DNA of 64,000 bases from an uncultured Alistipes sp. (GCA_900769445.1 CAAGGR010000115.1:62001-126000); one strand, 5' to 3'. Shown: positions 8,605 through 18,564, counted from the first letter of the stretch. The notes: generated by a model not told the origin, from the letters alone. Made by a program: numbers and translations.

Positions 8605-9360
8605 TTATTTGTACTCTGTAGGGGGCAAGTTGTTAAACTGCCATGTGCGTTCGCGCTTGAAAGCTACATCTTCGGGTTTGCGACTGTAGATACGACTATA
8701 GTCGAAGTAGAAGCCTTTGATGTTGTTGTGGCTCTTCGATGATAGCGGAATGTACTCCACAGTGCGACTGATGATGCGAGCTTCGTTATAGGTGTACCCC
8801 TGCGAAGCTAAGAGGTCGTAGGCGTGCGAGAACATCAAGATATGCTTTGGAGACTCCTCCTTAAGTCCTGTTCCTGAGCGGTCTATAGCACCTAAAATAC
8901 CGTTTAGATGGTCGAAGTAGAGTTGCTCACGAGCGCTATCGCCCAATGCACCATAGGCGTAGGCGAGGATGTTTAATACCTTAGGCGAGAATGGGTCTAT
9001 CTCTAAGGATGCCACACCACGCTCGACGATAAGCTCCAACTGACCAACGGTAGGCTCATTGGGGTTTAGACCCGACATCACATCCATAAGGTCGTCGAAG
9101 GCTCTATTCTCGACAAAGGGACGATATTCGTCGCTAAAGTAGTAGCCGTAGTATAGGTAGAAGTACTCCTCCGCAGTGAGGCTCTCTGCTCCCAGGCGAT
9201 ACTTAAGCATAAGGTTGGTGTAGTAGTATGGCGATGAGGTGTCGAGCGTGTTTTGTAGAATCTCCTCCTCAGTTGGTACTACCACATACTGCTGCGCTGA
9301 GAGTGGTGTCTGCGCAAGCAATACTATAGCAAGCAATATATAATGAAGTTTGGCTCTCAT
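8605..9360 (-). CDS. Exported DUF4919-family protein
   Basis: This 251-residue protein has a clear signal peptide (MRAKLHYILLAIVLLAQTPLSAQ). It then has the DUF4919 pattern: 'SSPYYYTNLMLKYRLGAESLTAEEYFYLYYGYYFS', a TPR-like helical middle and a C-terminal 'NIKGFYFDYSRIY'. It is probably periplasmic. The function of the family is unknown. Its ATG overlaps the dapA stop by one base (TAATG), so the two are coupled. Confidence 0.75.
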   Translation of the reverse strand: MRAKLHYILLAIVLLAQTPLSAQQYVVVPTEEEILQNTLDTSSPYYYTNLMLKYRLGAESLTAEEYFYLYYGYYFSDEYRPFVENRAFDDLMDVMSGLNPNEPTVGQLELIVERGVASLEIDPFSPKVLNILAYAYGALGDSAREQLYFDHLNGILGAIDRSGTGLKEESPKHILMFSHAYDLLASQGYTYNEARIISRTVEYIPLSSKSHNNIKGFYFDYSRIYSRKPEDVAFKRERTWQFNNLPPTEYK

Positions 9361-10247
9361 TATAGCAAGCTTTTCTCCTTGATAACGCGCTCCATCTCTG
9401 CCATTAGAGTCTCGCTGCCCTCAACCAAAGGTAGGCGTACCTCGCTACGTGTGATGCCCATTGCGTGGGTCATAGTCTTGATACCCGTAGGATTGCCCTC
9501 CTTAAAGAGTAGGTTGATAGGCTCCAGTAGCGAGTTTAGAGTACTCTCTGCGTCGGTTATATTTCCTGCCATCGCCTCGTGTATGCAGGCGCAGAATGTG
9601 TGTGGAAAACCATTTGCAGCAACTGAGATTACGCCTTCGCCACCGCGCTTGATAAGTTCTACGGTGATACCGTCGTCGCCTGAGATTACAAGGAAGTTCT
9701 CTGGAGTACCATCAATGATGCGCTGCATCTGATTGATATCGCCCGATGCCTCTTTTACAGCAATGATTTTGTCGCTTGCATGAGCAAGGCGTATGGTAGT
9801 CTCTGCAGTCATATTAACACCTGTGCGACCAGGTACGTTGTATAGGATAACTGGCACTGGAGATGCCTCTGCAACAGCCATATAGTGGCGATAGATGCCC
9901 TCCTGTGATGGCTTATTGTAGTATGGCACAACACTAAGTATGGCTACCGCATCATGCATATCGAACGTGCGTAGCTGCTCCACCAACTCCTGAGTATTAT
10001 TGCTACCCATGCCCACAACAATAGGCACACGTCCTGCGGTGCGCTCCACGATAAAGTCGTAGACCTGTTGACGCTCCTCTAAGGATAGCGTTGCAGTCTC
10101 GGCAGTAGAACCGAGAGCTACGATATAGTCCACACCACCCTCAATAACGTGGTCGACCATACGCTCCAAAGCCTTGTAATCTACGCTGTAGTTGTCGAAC
10201 GGTGTGATAAGTGCTACACCAACACCCTTAAGCTTATTTTGTACCAT
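9360..10247 (-). CDS. dapA: 4-hydroxy-tetrahydrodipicolinate synthase
   Basis: This enzyme condenses pyruvate and aspartate semialdehyde in the lysine/diaminopimelate pathway. It has 295 residues, typical of the family. The Schiff-base Lys is K165 (IIAVKEASGD), Tyr136 lies in 'VILYNVPGRTG', and the pyruvate-binding 'ALGSTAETATL' is present. It follows the exonuclease-BRCT gene by 37 bases and is coupled to the DUF4919 gene. Confidence 0.97.
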   Translation of the reverse strand: MVQNKLKGVGVALITPFDNYSVDYKALERMVDHVIEGGVDYIVALGSTAETATLSLEERQQVYDFIVERTAGRVPIVVGMGSNNTQELVEQLRTFDMHDAVAILSVVPYYNKPSQEGIYRHYMAVAEASPVPVILYNVPGRTGVNMTAETTIRLAHASDKIIAVKEASGDINQMQRIIDGTPENFLVISGDDGITVELIKRGGEGVISVAANGFPHTFCACIHEAMAGNITDAESTLNSLLEPINLLFKEGNPTGIKTMTHAMGITRSEVRLPLVEGSETLMAEMERVIKEKSLL

Positions 10248-10284
10248 ATATCTTATTAAAAAAGTGTTCCTTTTGTATGTTAAA

Positions 10285-11202
10285 TTAAAATGCTATGTCA
10301 TCTCTGTTGATGACTGGTATATTTTGTTCTTTAGCCTTTTCTAATTTTGCCCAACCAGCGTTATCCCCGGCAATTATCAGTGTAGTACATTTTGTTACAC
10401 AGTTTTTGATGATTGCTCCTGCATTTGATAACTTTGAGCTAAGAGACTCTTTATCCTCGCATGAAAGACCAGTAAGCACTATGACCTCATCACAAAAAAA
10501 AGATGGCGAAGTTATGACTTTTTCGAGCTTTTCTTGTATTTCTGTTATGTCAATATCTCTTTTATTTCGCTCTTCTTTATTTCGTGATACATAGTAAGGC
10601 TCTCTCGATTTGTTGCAGTTTGCACCTCTATCAAATATGTATTGTATGTCGAATCTAACGGGGCTATAGTGTCTTATATTGTATCGATTTACAAACTCTA
10701 TAAATAATTTTGCAGTTGCTTCTGCATCTGCATAAGCATTATGATGAGCTGATAATTCTATGTTATACTCTTCGCATAATATCGATAATCCACACTGGCG
10801 ATGACTCAAACTTCTTGCGATGGTCATTGTGCAATAGCAATCAAATTCTATATCGTCAAACTGATCTGTTTTATCGAATATTCGATACAACTCTTTTGAC
10901 AATACAGAAAGATCGGCAGAACACGCATTATGTGCAACAATATTATTTTTGTTAATAACCCTATATAAATCGGGCCACACATCCTCAAACGTCGGAGCAT
11001 TTTGCACCATATCGTATGTTATGCCCGTAATATTAGAGACCATAGGAACAAGATAAAAATCTTGACGAGAGCAACAAGGATTGACCAATTGTTCATATGT
11101 ATCCACGATTACTCCATTACGCACAATGACATATCCAATCTGGATAATACGACCAATACTTGGTAAAAACTCAAAATCTATTGCAACGAAATTGGATAGC
11201 AT
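10285..11202 (-). CDS. DnaQ-like 3'-5' exonuclease with C-terminal BRCT domain
   Basis: This 305-residue protein starts with a DEDDh exonuclease domain. 'FVAIDFEFLPS' (Asp/Glu motif I), 'VAHNACSADLSVL' (motif II) and 'HNAYADAEATAKLF' (motif III, H and D) are all present. Residues ~235-305 form a BRCT domain ('EVIVLTGL...AGAIIKNCVTKCTTLIIAG...VINRDDIAF'). It is only 6 bases from the ligA stop, so the two BRCT proteins are made together and may act in one repair step (inferred). The DNA is visibly more AT-rich than the neighbouring dapA. Confidence 0.9.
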   Translation of the reverse strand: MLSNFVAIDFEFLPSIGRIIQIGYVIVRNGVIVDTYEQLVNPCCSRQDFYLVPMVSNITGITYDMVQNAPTFEDVWPDLYRVINKNNIVAHNACSADLSVLSKELYRIFDKTDQFDDIEFDCYCTMTIARSLSHRQCGLSILCEEYNIELSAHHNAYADAEATAKLFIEFVNRYNIRHYSPVRFDIQYIFDRGANCNKSREPYYVSRNKEERNKRDIDITEIQEKLEKVITSPSFFCDEVIVLTGLSCEDKESLSSKLSNAGAIIKNCVTKCTTLIIAGDNAGWAKLEKAKEQNIPVINRDDIAF

Positions 11203-11208
11203 AACAAA

Positions 11209-13701
11209 TTAAAATAGTGTGTTTTGAGTCACTTTCTCTTCCTCTAGATCAACACCTTTTCGCGAAGACTTCTTCTTTCGTTGTGTTACTTTAAACACGT
11301 TGTTGTCTGTGGTTGTAGATATATTTATAGGTAATGCATCTTCTTGTTTAACCTCACTCACAACCTTTAGTTTTTCAATCGTATTGTTAGGCTCTATAGG
11401 TGTTAGTACTACATCAGGTGTTAAATCTACATCAATACTTCCAGTAGGTTGTTTCTCGATAGATATCATCTCAAAGAAATCGTCCTCACTAATAATAGGA
11501 ATGTTTAGTTTCTCTGCCTTTTTTTGCTTTTCAGGACCCATATTTTCGCCTGCTAATATGTAATCAAGATTGCCCGAAATAGATGACACGTTCTTGCCTC
11601 CGTGTGCCTCAATGAGAGCTTTGATTTCATCTCTACTGCGCGAGAATTTTCCTGATACAACAAATGTTTTACCTTCTAAAGCACTTGAAGCTTTCTGAGT
11701 CTCATTCTCCTTGAATTGTAGACCATACGACTGCAAACGATAAATTATCTCGGCATTCTCTTCTGAACGGAAAAATGACTGGATGCTTTCTGCAATAATA
11801 CCACCAATTTCATTGGCTGATGTTAGTTCCTCTATTGATGCATTTCGTAGAGAATCTAGTGATTTAAAATGTCCTGCTAACAACTTTGCAGTAGTTTCTC
11901 CAATATTAGGAATACCTAATGCAAATAACACTCTATGAAAAGGTATTTGTGTTGTCTGCTTTATTTCTTCTATTATTTTAGTTGCCACGATTATTCCTAG
12001 CGGATGTGAATCGGGTACAGTAATAGAACTAATTTTATCAACATCCCAATTAAGTAATTCATCTGCCGAAAGAATAACTTTACTGCTAATAAGATGTTTA
12101 ATAAGTTTGTCTATTCGTATTGATTTAACCTTTTTAGGGTTAAGAATTTTATCACTAACCTTTTTTGCCCACTCTTCTTCAAGATTCCATTCAGTCTCCA
12201 TTTTGAGTTGAGCAAGTGATTCAGTATCGAGTGTGTACAAATCCGCATAGTTATTAATGTGTCCAAACTTAACCAATGCAGAAATAATCTGCTCACCAAT
12301 ATCCTCGATATTCATCGCCTTGCGACTAACAAAGTGAACTATACGCCCGATGATTTGAGGTTTACACTCCTTTGTATTTGGGCAGAAATGTTTTGCCTCG
12401 CCCTCGTAGCGCACAAGTTCACTACCGCACTCAGGACAGTGGGTGATATACTCAAATGGGACGCTATCTGCTGGGCGCATAGATAGCTCCACACCTGTAA
12501 TCTTAGGGATAATCTCTCCGCCCTTCTCCACATAGACCATATCGCCGATGCGGATGTCGAGAAGCTCGATTTGGTCGGCATTATGTATCGAGGCGCGCTT
12601 TACGACCGTACCTGCCAACTGTACAGGCTCGAGGTTGGCAACGGGGGTTACAGCACCCGTACGACCTACCTGGAAGTCGACACTAAGCAGTTTCGTGAGA
12701 GCCTTTTCGGCTTGGAACTTATACGCTACTGCCCAGCGTGGTGCCTTAGCTGTAGAGCCTAAGGTGCGCTGATGGGCGTAGCTATTAACCTTGATAACGA
12801 TGCCATCTGTGGCGTATGGTAGCATCTTGCGCTCTGTATCCCAGTAGGCGATAAAGTCCTCTATCTCCTCGCGTGTGCGACACACCTTAATATGCTCCGA
12901 CACCTTAAAGCCCCAGCGCTTAGCCTCCGCAAGATTCTCCCAGTGGGTATTCTTTATAGGCTCATCTACAGCAATATGATATAGCGTGCAGTCTAAGCCT
13001 CGCTTTGCGATAACTTGCGCTGGACTTAATGTTATTTTTTCTGCAGTATCTTTGCGTTTAATAATCTGGGATACTCTTAACTTAAGAGTTCCTGATGCCG
13101 CATTTCGCGGATTAGCAAAAAGCTGTTCTCCTTCAGCCGCATTCTCTTTATTAAGACGGTCAAATGATGCGTATGGCATATATATCTCGCCGCGTATCTC
13201 AAATATTGATGGATATCCTTCCCCATGTAGCTTGAGAGGTATGGAACGTATAGCGCGCACGTTGTTTGTTACATCGTCGCCACGGCGACCATCACCGCGT
13301 GTTACAGCGCGTAGCAGTGCGCCATTCTCGTAGGTGAGCGATATGGCCGTACCATCAAACTTCAACTCGCAGACAAACTCAACATCGCCAATCTCTTTTG
13401 TAATGCGGTCTATCCACTCTCCAAGCTCTTCGGATGAGTATGTGTTCGACAACGACTGCATAGCGTAGCGATGCTCCACGCTCTGGAACTCGGTCGTGAG
13501 GTCGCTACCTACGCGCTTAGTAGGGGAGTTCGGGTCGGCAAACTCTGGGTAGCGAGCCTCCAAATCCTGAAGCTCGCGAAGTAGTGCATCGAACTCAAAG
13601 TCGGAGATTTCGGGAGCATTCTCTACATAGTATTTGTAGCTGTGATGCTCCAGTTGGTCCTCCAACTCGCGCATACGCTTTATATCGTTGTCGTGGCTCA
13701 T
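11209..13701 (-). CDS. ligA: NAD-dependent DNA ligase, enlarged form
   Basis: This enzyme seals nicks in DNA using NAD. It has 830 residues against the usual ~670. The adenylated Lys is K114 (CELKFDG), the zinc finger is 'CPECGSEL...HFCPNTKEC', and HhH and BRCT domains follow (BRCT ~670-745). By comparison with the family there is extra sequence in three places. These are ~15 residues after 'FANPRNAASGTLKL' (near 210-230), ~60-70 residues inside the HhH region (near 505-575), and ~85 residues after the BRCT. Those parts are coded by AT-richer DNA. No frameshift or missing catalytic residue is seen. Confidence 0.95.
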   Translation of the reverse strand: MSHDNDIKRMRELEDQLEHHSYKYYVENAPEISDFEFDALLRELQDLEARYPEFADPNSPTKRVGSDLTTEFQSVEHRYAMQSLSNTYSSEELGEWIDRITKEIGDVEFVCELKFDGTAISLTYENGALLRAVTRGDGRRGDDVTNNVRAIRSIPLKLHGEGYPSIFEIRGEIYMPYASFDRLNKENAAEGEQLFANPRNAASGTLKLRVSQIIKRKDTAEKITLSPAQVIAKRGLDCTLYHIAVDEPIKNTHWENLAEAKRWGFKVSEHIKVCRTREEIEDFIAYWDTERKMLPYATDGIVIKVNSYAHQRTLGSTAKAPRWAVAYKFQAEKALTKLLSVDFQVGRTGAVTPVANLEPVQLAGTVVKRASIHNADQIELLDIRIGDMVYVEKGGEIIPKITGVELSMRPADSVPFEYITHCPECGSELVRYEGEAKHFCPNTKECKPQIIGRIVHFVSRKAMNIEDIGEQIISALVKFGHINNYADLYTLDTESLAQLKMETEWNLEEEWAKKVSDKILNPKKVKSIRIDKLIKHLISSKVILSADELLNWDVDKISSITVPDSHPLGIIVATKIIEEIKQTTQIPFHRVLFALGIPNIGETTAKLLAGHFKSLDSLRNASIEELTSANEIGGIIAESIQSFFRSEENAEIIYRLQSYGLQFKENETQKASSALEGKTFVVSGKFSRSRDEIKALIEAHGGKNVSSISGNLDYILAGENMGPEKQKKAEKLNIPIISEDDFFEMISIEKQPTGSIDVDLTPDVVLTPIEPNNTIEKLKVVSEVKQEDALPINISTTTDNNVFKVTQRKKKSSRKGVDLEEEKVTQNTLF

Positions 13702-13737
13702 ATACTATATCCTAACCTATATATATAATAAACATCC

Positions 13738-13745
13738 CAAAGTTA
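13738..13745 (-). promoter_or_regulatory. Possible -7 element for ligA
   Basis: TAACTTTG on the minus strand lies 37 bases upstream of the ligA ATG. No TTG is found at the right distance, so only the -7 half supports the call. Confidence 0.4.
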
Positions 13746-13805
13746 TATAAATTGTTTGTAATGGCGAAGAAATTTCAAAAAAATAAAAAAAATATTCGAT
13801 AATGC

Positions 13806-13835
13806 TTGCACATTATTAAAATGTCGCTACATTTG
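13806..13835 (+). promoter_or_regulatory. Promoter of the small acidic protein gene
   Basis: There is a TTG at 13806-13808, then 19 bases, then TACATTTG at 13828-13835. The leader to the ATG at 13906 is about 65 bases. Confidence 0.65.
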
Positions 13836-13905
13836 CGGAAGATTTTACTCAAGCATAGCCAGAGGCTTGTTTGAGGGTATTTATGAACAGATACAACGTT
13901 ATTAT

Positions 13906-14214
13906 ATGGCTACAACAAAACGACGACTAATTACAAGCATTCACAATCTTACACCAGAGCAGCTTGCAGAACTTAAGACGCTATATCCACTTGGTTTCAA
14001 TGAGGTTATGATGCGCTTCGATAAGCCTGATGGCACATTCTTCTACACTGTGCCTTATGAGACTGAGGATACCTACTACATGGTAAAGGTGGATGTTAAG
14101 GTTGATGATGGCGCTGATGACGACAACGATAGCTACTACGACGATGATGATATCAAGGGCGCAGATGAGTTGGCAGATGCACAGTCGGATGAGATTTCGG
14201 ATGAGGATTATTAA
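13906..14214 (+). CDS. Conserved small protein with acidic C-terminal tail
   Basis: This 102-residue protein of unknown function has a folded-looking N-terminal part (residues 1-65, 'MATTKRRLITSIHNLTPEQLAEL...'). It ends in a strongly acidic tail rich in Asp, Glu and Tyr (DDNDSYYDDDDIKGADELAD). I chose the ATG at 13906 because 'MATTKRR' starts the conserved part. The TTG start 39 bases upstream would add an unlikely extension. It is a single-gene unit with its own promoter and terminator. The tail suggests an electrostatic partner, which is inference. Confidence 0.7.
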   Translation: MATTKRRLITSIHNLTPEQLAELKTLYPLGFNEVMMRFDKPDGTFFYTVPYETEDTYYMVKVDVKVDDGADDDNDSYYDDDDIKGADELADAQSDEISDEDY

Positions 14215-14230
14215 TCCTTCGATATAAATA

Positions 14231-14268
14231 AAATAGGGTTACGTTGATTCGTAACCCTATTTTTTTTT
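14231..14268. terminator. Terminator of the small acidic protein gene
   Basis: A perfect 13-bp stem (AAATAGGGTTACG and its complement) with a 6-base loop is followed by nine T. The A-rich left side also allows termination of the convergent TPR gene. Confidence 0.85.
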
Positions 14269-14284
14269 AGCGACTTTCGGTTGC

Positions 14285-15646
14285 TTATCGTGTCTGCATA
14301 AACAAATCGTGGTACTTGTTGTACTTATCCATCATGCCATCCATATCGCGGAGACGGAAGCACAATGAGTTGAGGTACTCGATAGTAGCAACATCCGATG
14401 GATTAATCTCGTGTGCGCGCTCCAACCATGGAATAGCCTCTGCGTAGATAAGGTTAATCTTAGCGTTCTCAGCCTCGTACTCGTCGTAGCTGATGCCACT
14501 ATTGCTATTCAAAGTGTTGACAGCGTCGTTAGCCTTCTCAATGATGAAGTAGCCAAGGTAGAAGTTAGCATCGAAAGCCTCTGGACGAAGCTCTGCACAC
14601 TTCTCGAACGACTTGATACACTCCTCGTAGTTCTTAATAGCGTTGTAAACGCGACCACGACCAAACCACAAATCGTAGTTTGTAGGGTCGTTCTGAAGTG
14701 ATGTCTCAATCATCTCGGTAAGCTCTGCTGGGTCGCCTACGCCCTGCTCAGCAGTGTAGAACTGCATAAGACCGTCAAGGATAGTATTGTTCTTAGGGAA
14801 TAGCTTGATACCTGTCAACAACGCCTCCTTAGCCTTAGCAAGGTATACCTCGCTATTAAGGCTCTTCTGACCATAGTAGCAGTGGAAGAGGTAGTAGTAG
14901 ATATGACCGTTAGCATCAGCGTAACCCTTAGAGATAACCTCTGTGAACAACTGCTCACCCTTGGCAAACGCTGCCATAGCCTCGTCGCCAGAAGCGCTTG
15001 CAGCGTACATGGTTACAAGCATACCTGCGTTGAAGATATTATCGCCATTAGCTGTTGTAGATGGCACGATGCTCTCGGCACGGTAAGCCAACTCGAAGCA
15101 CTCTGCTGACTCCATGGTGCGACCTACAGAGTTCAAAGCATCGCCCTGCTGCATCAAAGCGTTTGCAAGGTTTAGAGCCACAGATGCAATCTTAGACTCG
15201 AGCTTTGGATCCATTTCGTAGGCCTTAGTCAATGAGGCGATAGCTGTAGCAGCAAGATTCTCCTTAATAGTTTTCTTCTGGTTCCAACCCTCGATAAGGT
15301 AGTTTGCTGGGTTTACATAGATATCTACATACTCATAGTCGAGAACAATCATAGGAGCGCCCTGAAACTCTCCCTCGTACATGTTCTTAGGCTCGCCAAC
15401 GTTCATCTGAAGCACCTGAACAGGTACGCCACGACCAATCTCCTTAGTTGGAAGGATGTAGGCGTCGGTGTAAGCCTTACCGTGAGCCAACCATGTTGAA
15501 GCCTTGATGTTCTTCTTAGGATTCTCAAGAGATAGATCTACCTTCTTAAGCTTTGCAAGCTCGTTTGATGTGTTTACATTCTGAGCGTTTACGGTAGGCA
15601 ATGCAAACATTAGCATCGCACCAACCAAAAATAAAAACTTCTTCAT
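14285..15646 (-). CDS. Exported TPR-repeat protein
   Basis: This 453-residue protein has the signal peptide MKKFLFLVGAMLMFALPTVNAQ, and tetratricopeptide-like helices through most of its length. Examples are 'NLANALMQQGDALNSVGRTMESAECFELAYRAES' and 'DLWFGRGRVYNAIKNYEECIKSFEKCAELRPEAFDANFYLGYF'. It is probably a periplasmic or outer-membrane scaffold, with no enzymatic motif seen. It lies 31 bases after gyrA and may share its transcript. Confidence 0.85.
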   Translation of the reverse strand: MKKFLFLVGAMLMFALPTVNAQNVNTSNELAKLKKVDLSLENPKKNIKASTWLAHGKAYTDAYILPTKEIGRGVPVQVLQMNVGEPKNMYEGEFQGAPMIVLDYEYVDIYVNPANYLIEGWNQKKTIKENLAATAIASLTKAYEMDPKLESKIASVALNLANALMQQGDALNSVGRTMESAECFELAYRAESIVPSTTANGDNIFNAGMLVTMYAASASGDEAMAAFAKGEQLFTEVISKGYADANGHIYYYLFHCYYGQKSLNSEVYLAKAKEALLTGIKLFPKNNTILDGLMQFYTAEQGVGDPAELTEMIETSLQNDPTNYDLWFGRGRVYNAIKNYEECIKSFEKCAELRPEAFDANFYLGYFIIEKANDAVNTLNSNSGISYDEYEAENAKINLIYAEAIPWLERAHEINPSDVATIEYLNSLCFRLRDMDGMMDKYNKYHDLFMQTR

Positions 15647-15677
15647 AATTAGAATGTTATCTAAAAATTAAACTTTC

Positions 15678-18239
15678 TTATTCGTTGCTATTCTCTGCTG
15701 CTGGAGCGCTCTCCATAGCCTCTGTGTTCTCTGCGCCCTCAGTGGCGATTTGTGCCTCCTCGAACTCCTCGTCCTCGGTCTTAGGTACTGCAGTTACAGA
15801 TGCAATAGCATCACCCTCGCGGAGGTCGATAACCTTAACACCCTGTGTAGCACGACCAGCAACACGAATCTGGTCTGCAGAGGTGCGGATAGTAAGACCT
15901 GAGCGGTTGATAATCATCAAGTCGTTCTCGTCGGTAACGGCCTGGATAGAGATAAGCTTACCAGTCTTCTCTGTGATGTTGATGGTCTTAACACCCTTAC
16001 CACCACGGTTGGTAATACGGTACTCCTCTAAGTCGGTACGCTTACCGTAGCCATTCTCCGAGAGTACCAAAACATCCTGCTTAGACTCTGGCTCGATAGC
16101 AATCATACCGATAACCTCGTTGTCGTCATCGATAGAGATGGCTCTTACACCCGAGCTTACACGACCCATAGGGCGTACTGTAGACTCGTTGAAGCGGATG
16201 GCACGACCCTCACGTGCAGCAATCATAATCTCTGCGTTGCCGCTTGTGAGCTTAACCTCGAGAAGCTGGTCGCCCTCGCGGATAACGATGGCATTCACAC
16301 CATTGGTACGTGGGCGTGAGTAAGCCTCGAGAGTGGTCTTCTTAATTATACCACGCTTAGTACACATTACAAGGTAATTGTTCTCTACGAACTCCTTGTC
16401 GTTGAGGTTTTTAACGTTGATATATGCGCGAACCTTATCTCCTGGATCAATCTGGATGACATTCTGTATAGCGCGACCCTTCGAAGAGCGTGTACCCTCT
16501 GGAATCTGGTAAACCTTGAGCCAGTAGCAACGACCCATCTCGGTAAAGAACATCATCGTATTGTGCATCGAAGCTACGTAGATATGTTCGATGAAGTCCT
16601 CGTCGCGTGTTGCGCTACCCTTGGCACCCTTGCCACCACGGTTCTGTGTGCGGTACTCTGCAAGTGGAGTACGCTTGATGTAGCCCATGTGTGAGATTGT
16701 GATAACCATGTCGTCATCAGCGTAGAAGTCCTCAGGGTTGAACTCCTCTGAAGAGTAGATAATCTCTGAACGACGCTCATCGCCATACTTCTCCTTAATC
16801 TCCACAAGCTCATCCTTGATAATCTGCATCTGCATATCGACATTCGAAAGCACTGCGTTTAGATAGTCGATAGTCTTAACCAACTCGTCATGCTCGTTCA
16901 TTAGCTGCTCGCGCTGTAGACCTGTGAGCTGACGTAGACGCATCTCCAAGATGGCTGCTGTCTGAAGCTCTGAGAGTCCGAAGCGCTCCTGTAGACGCTG
17001 ACGAGCCTCCTCGCCTGTCTTAGAGGAACGGATGATGTTTACAACCTCGTCGATGTTGTCCTGCGCAATAAGCAAGCCATTAACGATGTGTAGACGCTCC
17101 TCAGCCTTCTGTAGGTCGTAGCGCGAACGACGCACGATGACATCGTGTCGGTGGTCTACGAAGTGGTGGATAAGATCCTTGAGGTTGAGTAGCTGTGGGC
17201 GACCATTCACAAGGGCGATGTTATTCACCGCAAACGACGACTGCAATGGTGTGTTCTTATACAATGTGTTAAGCACAACGCTTGCTACAGCATCCTGCTT
17301 TAGGATGATGACGATGCGCATACCCTGACGGTCTGACTCGTCGTTGATATATGAGATGCCATCAATTTTCTTCTCGTTGATAAGGTCGGCAATGCGCTTA
17401 ATCATCTCCGCCTTATTAACCATATAAGGAATCTCCGAGATTACGATGCACTCTCTACCAGATGCTGTATGCTCAATCTCGGTCTTTGCGCGCATAACAA
17501 CACGACCACGACCTGTAAGCAATGCCTCCTTAACACCCTCGTAACCGTAGATGATACCGCCAGTAGGGAAGTCAGGACCCTTAACATACTGCAACAACTC
17601 TTCGCACTCGCACTCAGGGTTATCGATATATGCACAGCAGGCATCTACTACCTCTGAGAGGTTGTGTGGCGCCATATTTGTAGCCATACCTACAGCGATA
17701 CCGCTCGCACCATTAACCAAAAGTAGTGGAATACGTGTAGGGAGTACGGTAGGCTCCTTAAGGGTGTCGTCGAAGTTAAGACCCCAATCGATGGTCTCCT
17801 TCTCGATATCTGCCATTACCTCGTCGGTAATCTTCTGCATACGAGCCTCGGTGTAACGCATCGCCGCTGGCGAGTCGCCATCCATAGAACCGAAGTTACC
17901 CTGACCCTCTACAAGTGGATAGCGCATAGACCAATCCTGTGCCATACGCACCATAGCCTCGTAAACTGAGCTATCACCGTGTGGGTGGAACTTACCGAGT
18001 ACATCACCGACGATACGCGCACTCTTACGTGTAGGCTTGTCAGATGTTAGGTTAAGCTCAGCCGCCATATCGTACAAAATACGACGATGTACTGGCTTTA
18101 GACCGTCACGTACATCAGGCAGCGCTCGCGACACAATCACCGACATCGAGTAGTCGATGTATGCCGCCTTCATCTGCTCTTCAAGGTTGACCTGGACAAT
18201 ACGTCCTGTCGTACCTGTGTTGTTTAGTTCTTCAGACAT
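15678..18239 (-). CDS. gyrA: DNA gyrase subunit A
   Basis: This is the ATP-dependent supercoiling enzyme's breakage-reunion subunit. It has 853 residues. The catalytic Tyr is Y129 (AAMRYTEARM). The quinolone-resistance region reads HPHGDSSVYEA, with the usual Ser at the E. coli 83 position and Glu at position 87. The C-terminal six-bladed domain carries the 'NRGGKG' repeats, with a GyrA-box-like QNRGGKG near 560. An acidic tail of ~30 residues closes it. Its own promoter is upstream. Confidence 0.98.
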   Translation of the reverse strand: MSEELNNTGTTGRIVQVNLEEQMKAAYIDYSMSVIVSRALPDVRDGLKPVHRRILYDMAAELNLTSDKPTRKSARIVGDVLGKFHPHGDSSVYEAMVRMAQDWSMRYPLVEGQGNFGSMDGDSPAAMRYTEARMQKITDEVMADIEKETIDWGLNFDDTLKEPTVLPTRIPLLLVNGASGIAVGMATNMAPHNLSEVVDACCAYIDNPECECEELLQYVKGPDFPTGGIIYGYEGVKEALLTGRGRVVMRAKTEIEHTASGRECIVISEIPYMVNKAEMIKRIADLINEKKIDGISYINDESDRQGMRIVIILKQDAVASVVLNTLYKNTPLQSSFAVNNIALVNGRPQLLNLKDLIHHFVDHRHDVIVRRSRYDLQKAEERLHIVNGLLIAQDNIDEVVNIIRSSKTGEEARQRLQERFGLSELQTAAILEMRLRQLTGLQREQLMNEHDELVKTIDYLNAVLSNVDMQMQIIKDELVEIKEKYGDERRSEIIYSSEEFNPEDFYADDDMVITISHMGYIKRTPLAEYRTQNRGGKGAKGSATRDEDFIEHIYVASMHNTMMFFTEMGRCYWLKVYQIPEGTRSSKGRAIQNVIQIDPGDKVRAYINVKNLNDKEFVENNYLVMCTKRGIIKKTTLEAYSRPRTNGVNAIVIREGDQLLEVKLTSGNAEIMIAAREGRAIRFNESTVRPMGRVSSGVRAISIDDDNEVIGMIAIEPESKQDVLVLSENGYGKRTDLEEYRITNRGGKGVKTINITEKTGKLISIQAVTDENDLMIINRSGLTIRTSADQIRVAGRATQGVKVIDLREGDAIASVTAVPKTEDEEFEEAQIATEGAENTEAMESAPAAENSNE

Positions 18240-18296
18240 AATTTGCTGTTATAGTTTCAAAATATTCTTACCTATTTTTAATAATATATACACGCG

Positions 18297-18327
18297 CAAA
18301 AATAGGCAAAATTTTCGATTTAAGCAA
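18297..18327 (-). promoter_or_regulatory. Promoter of gyrA
   Basis: On the minus strand there is a TTG (18325-18327), 20 bases, then TATTTTTG (18297-18304), which fits TAnnTTTG. The leader is about 58 bases. Confidence 0.6.
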
Positions 18328-18564
18328 CTTTTACTATAAAAACTTAACGTGTTGTGGCGATTGGATATTGTATTTTTCGCTATAAATGCCCTTTTTAGGC
18401 GATTTAACGGAGTTTGTGGTTTTGGATAGGGGAGGGACGATGGGTGCGGAAGTTTGGATCGGTCTCCTCTCTTGGTTTATTATGGTTGTCTAAGTTGCTT
18501 TTCGGACGGCGCCTAATATAAAACATCAAAATATATAAACACTTCTTAATTTCTAAATTTTTTC

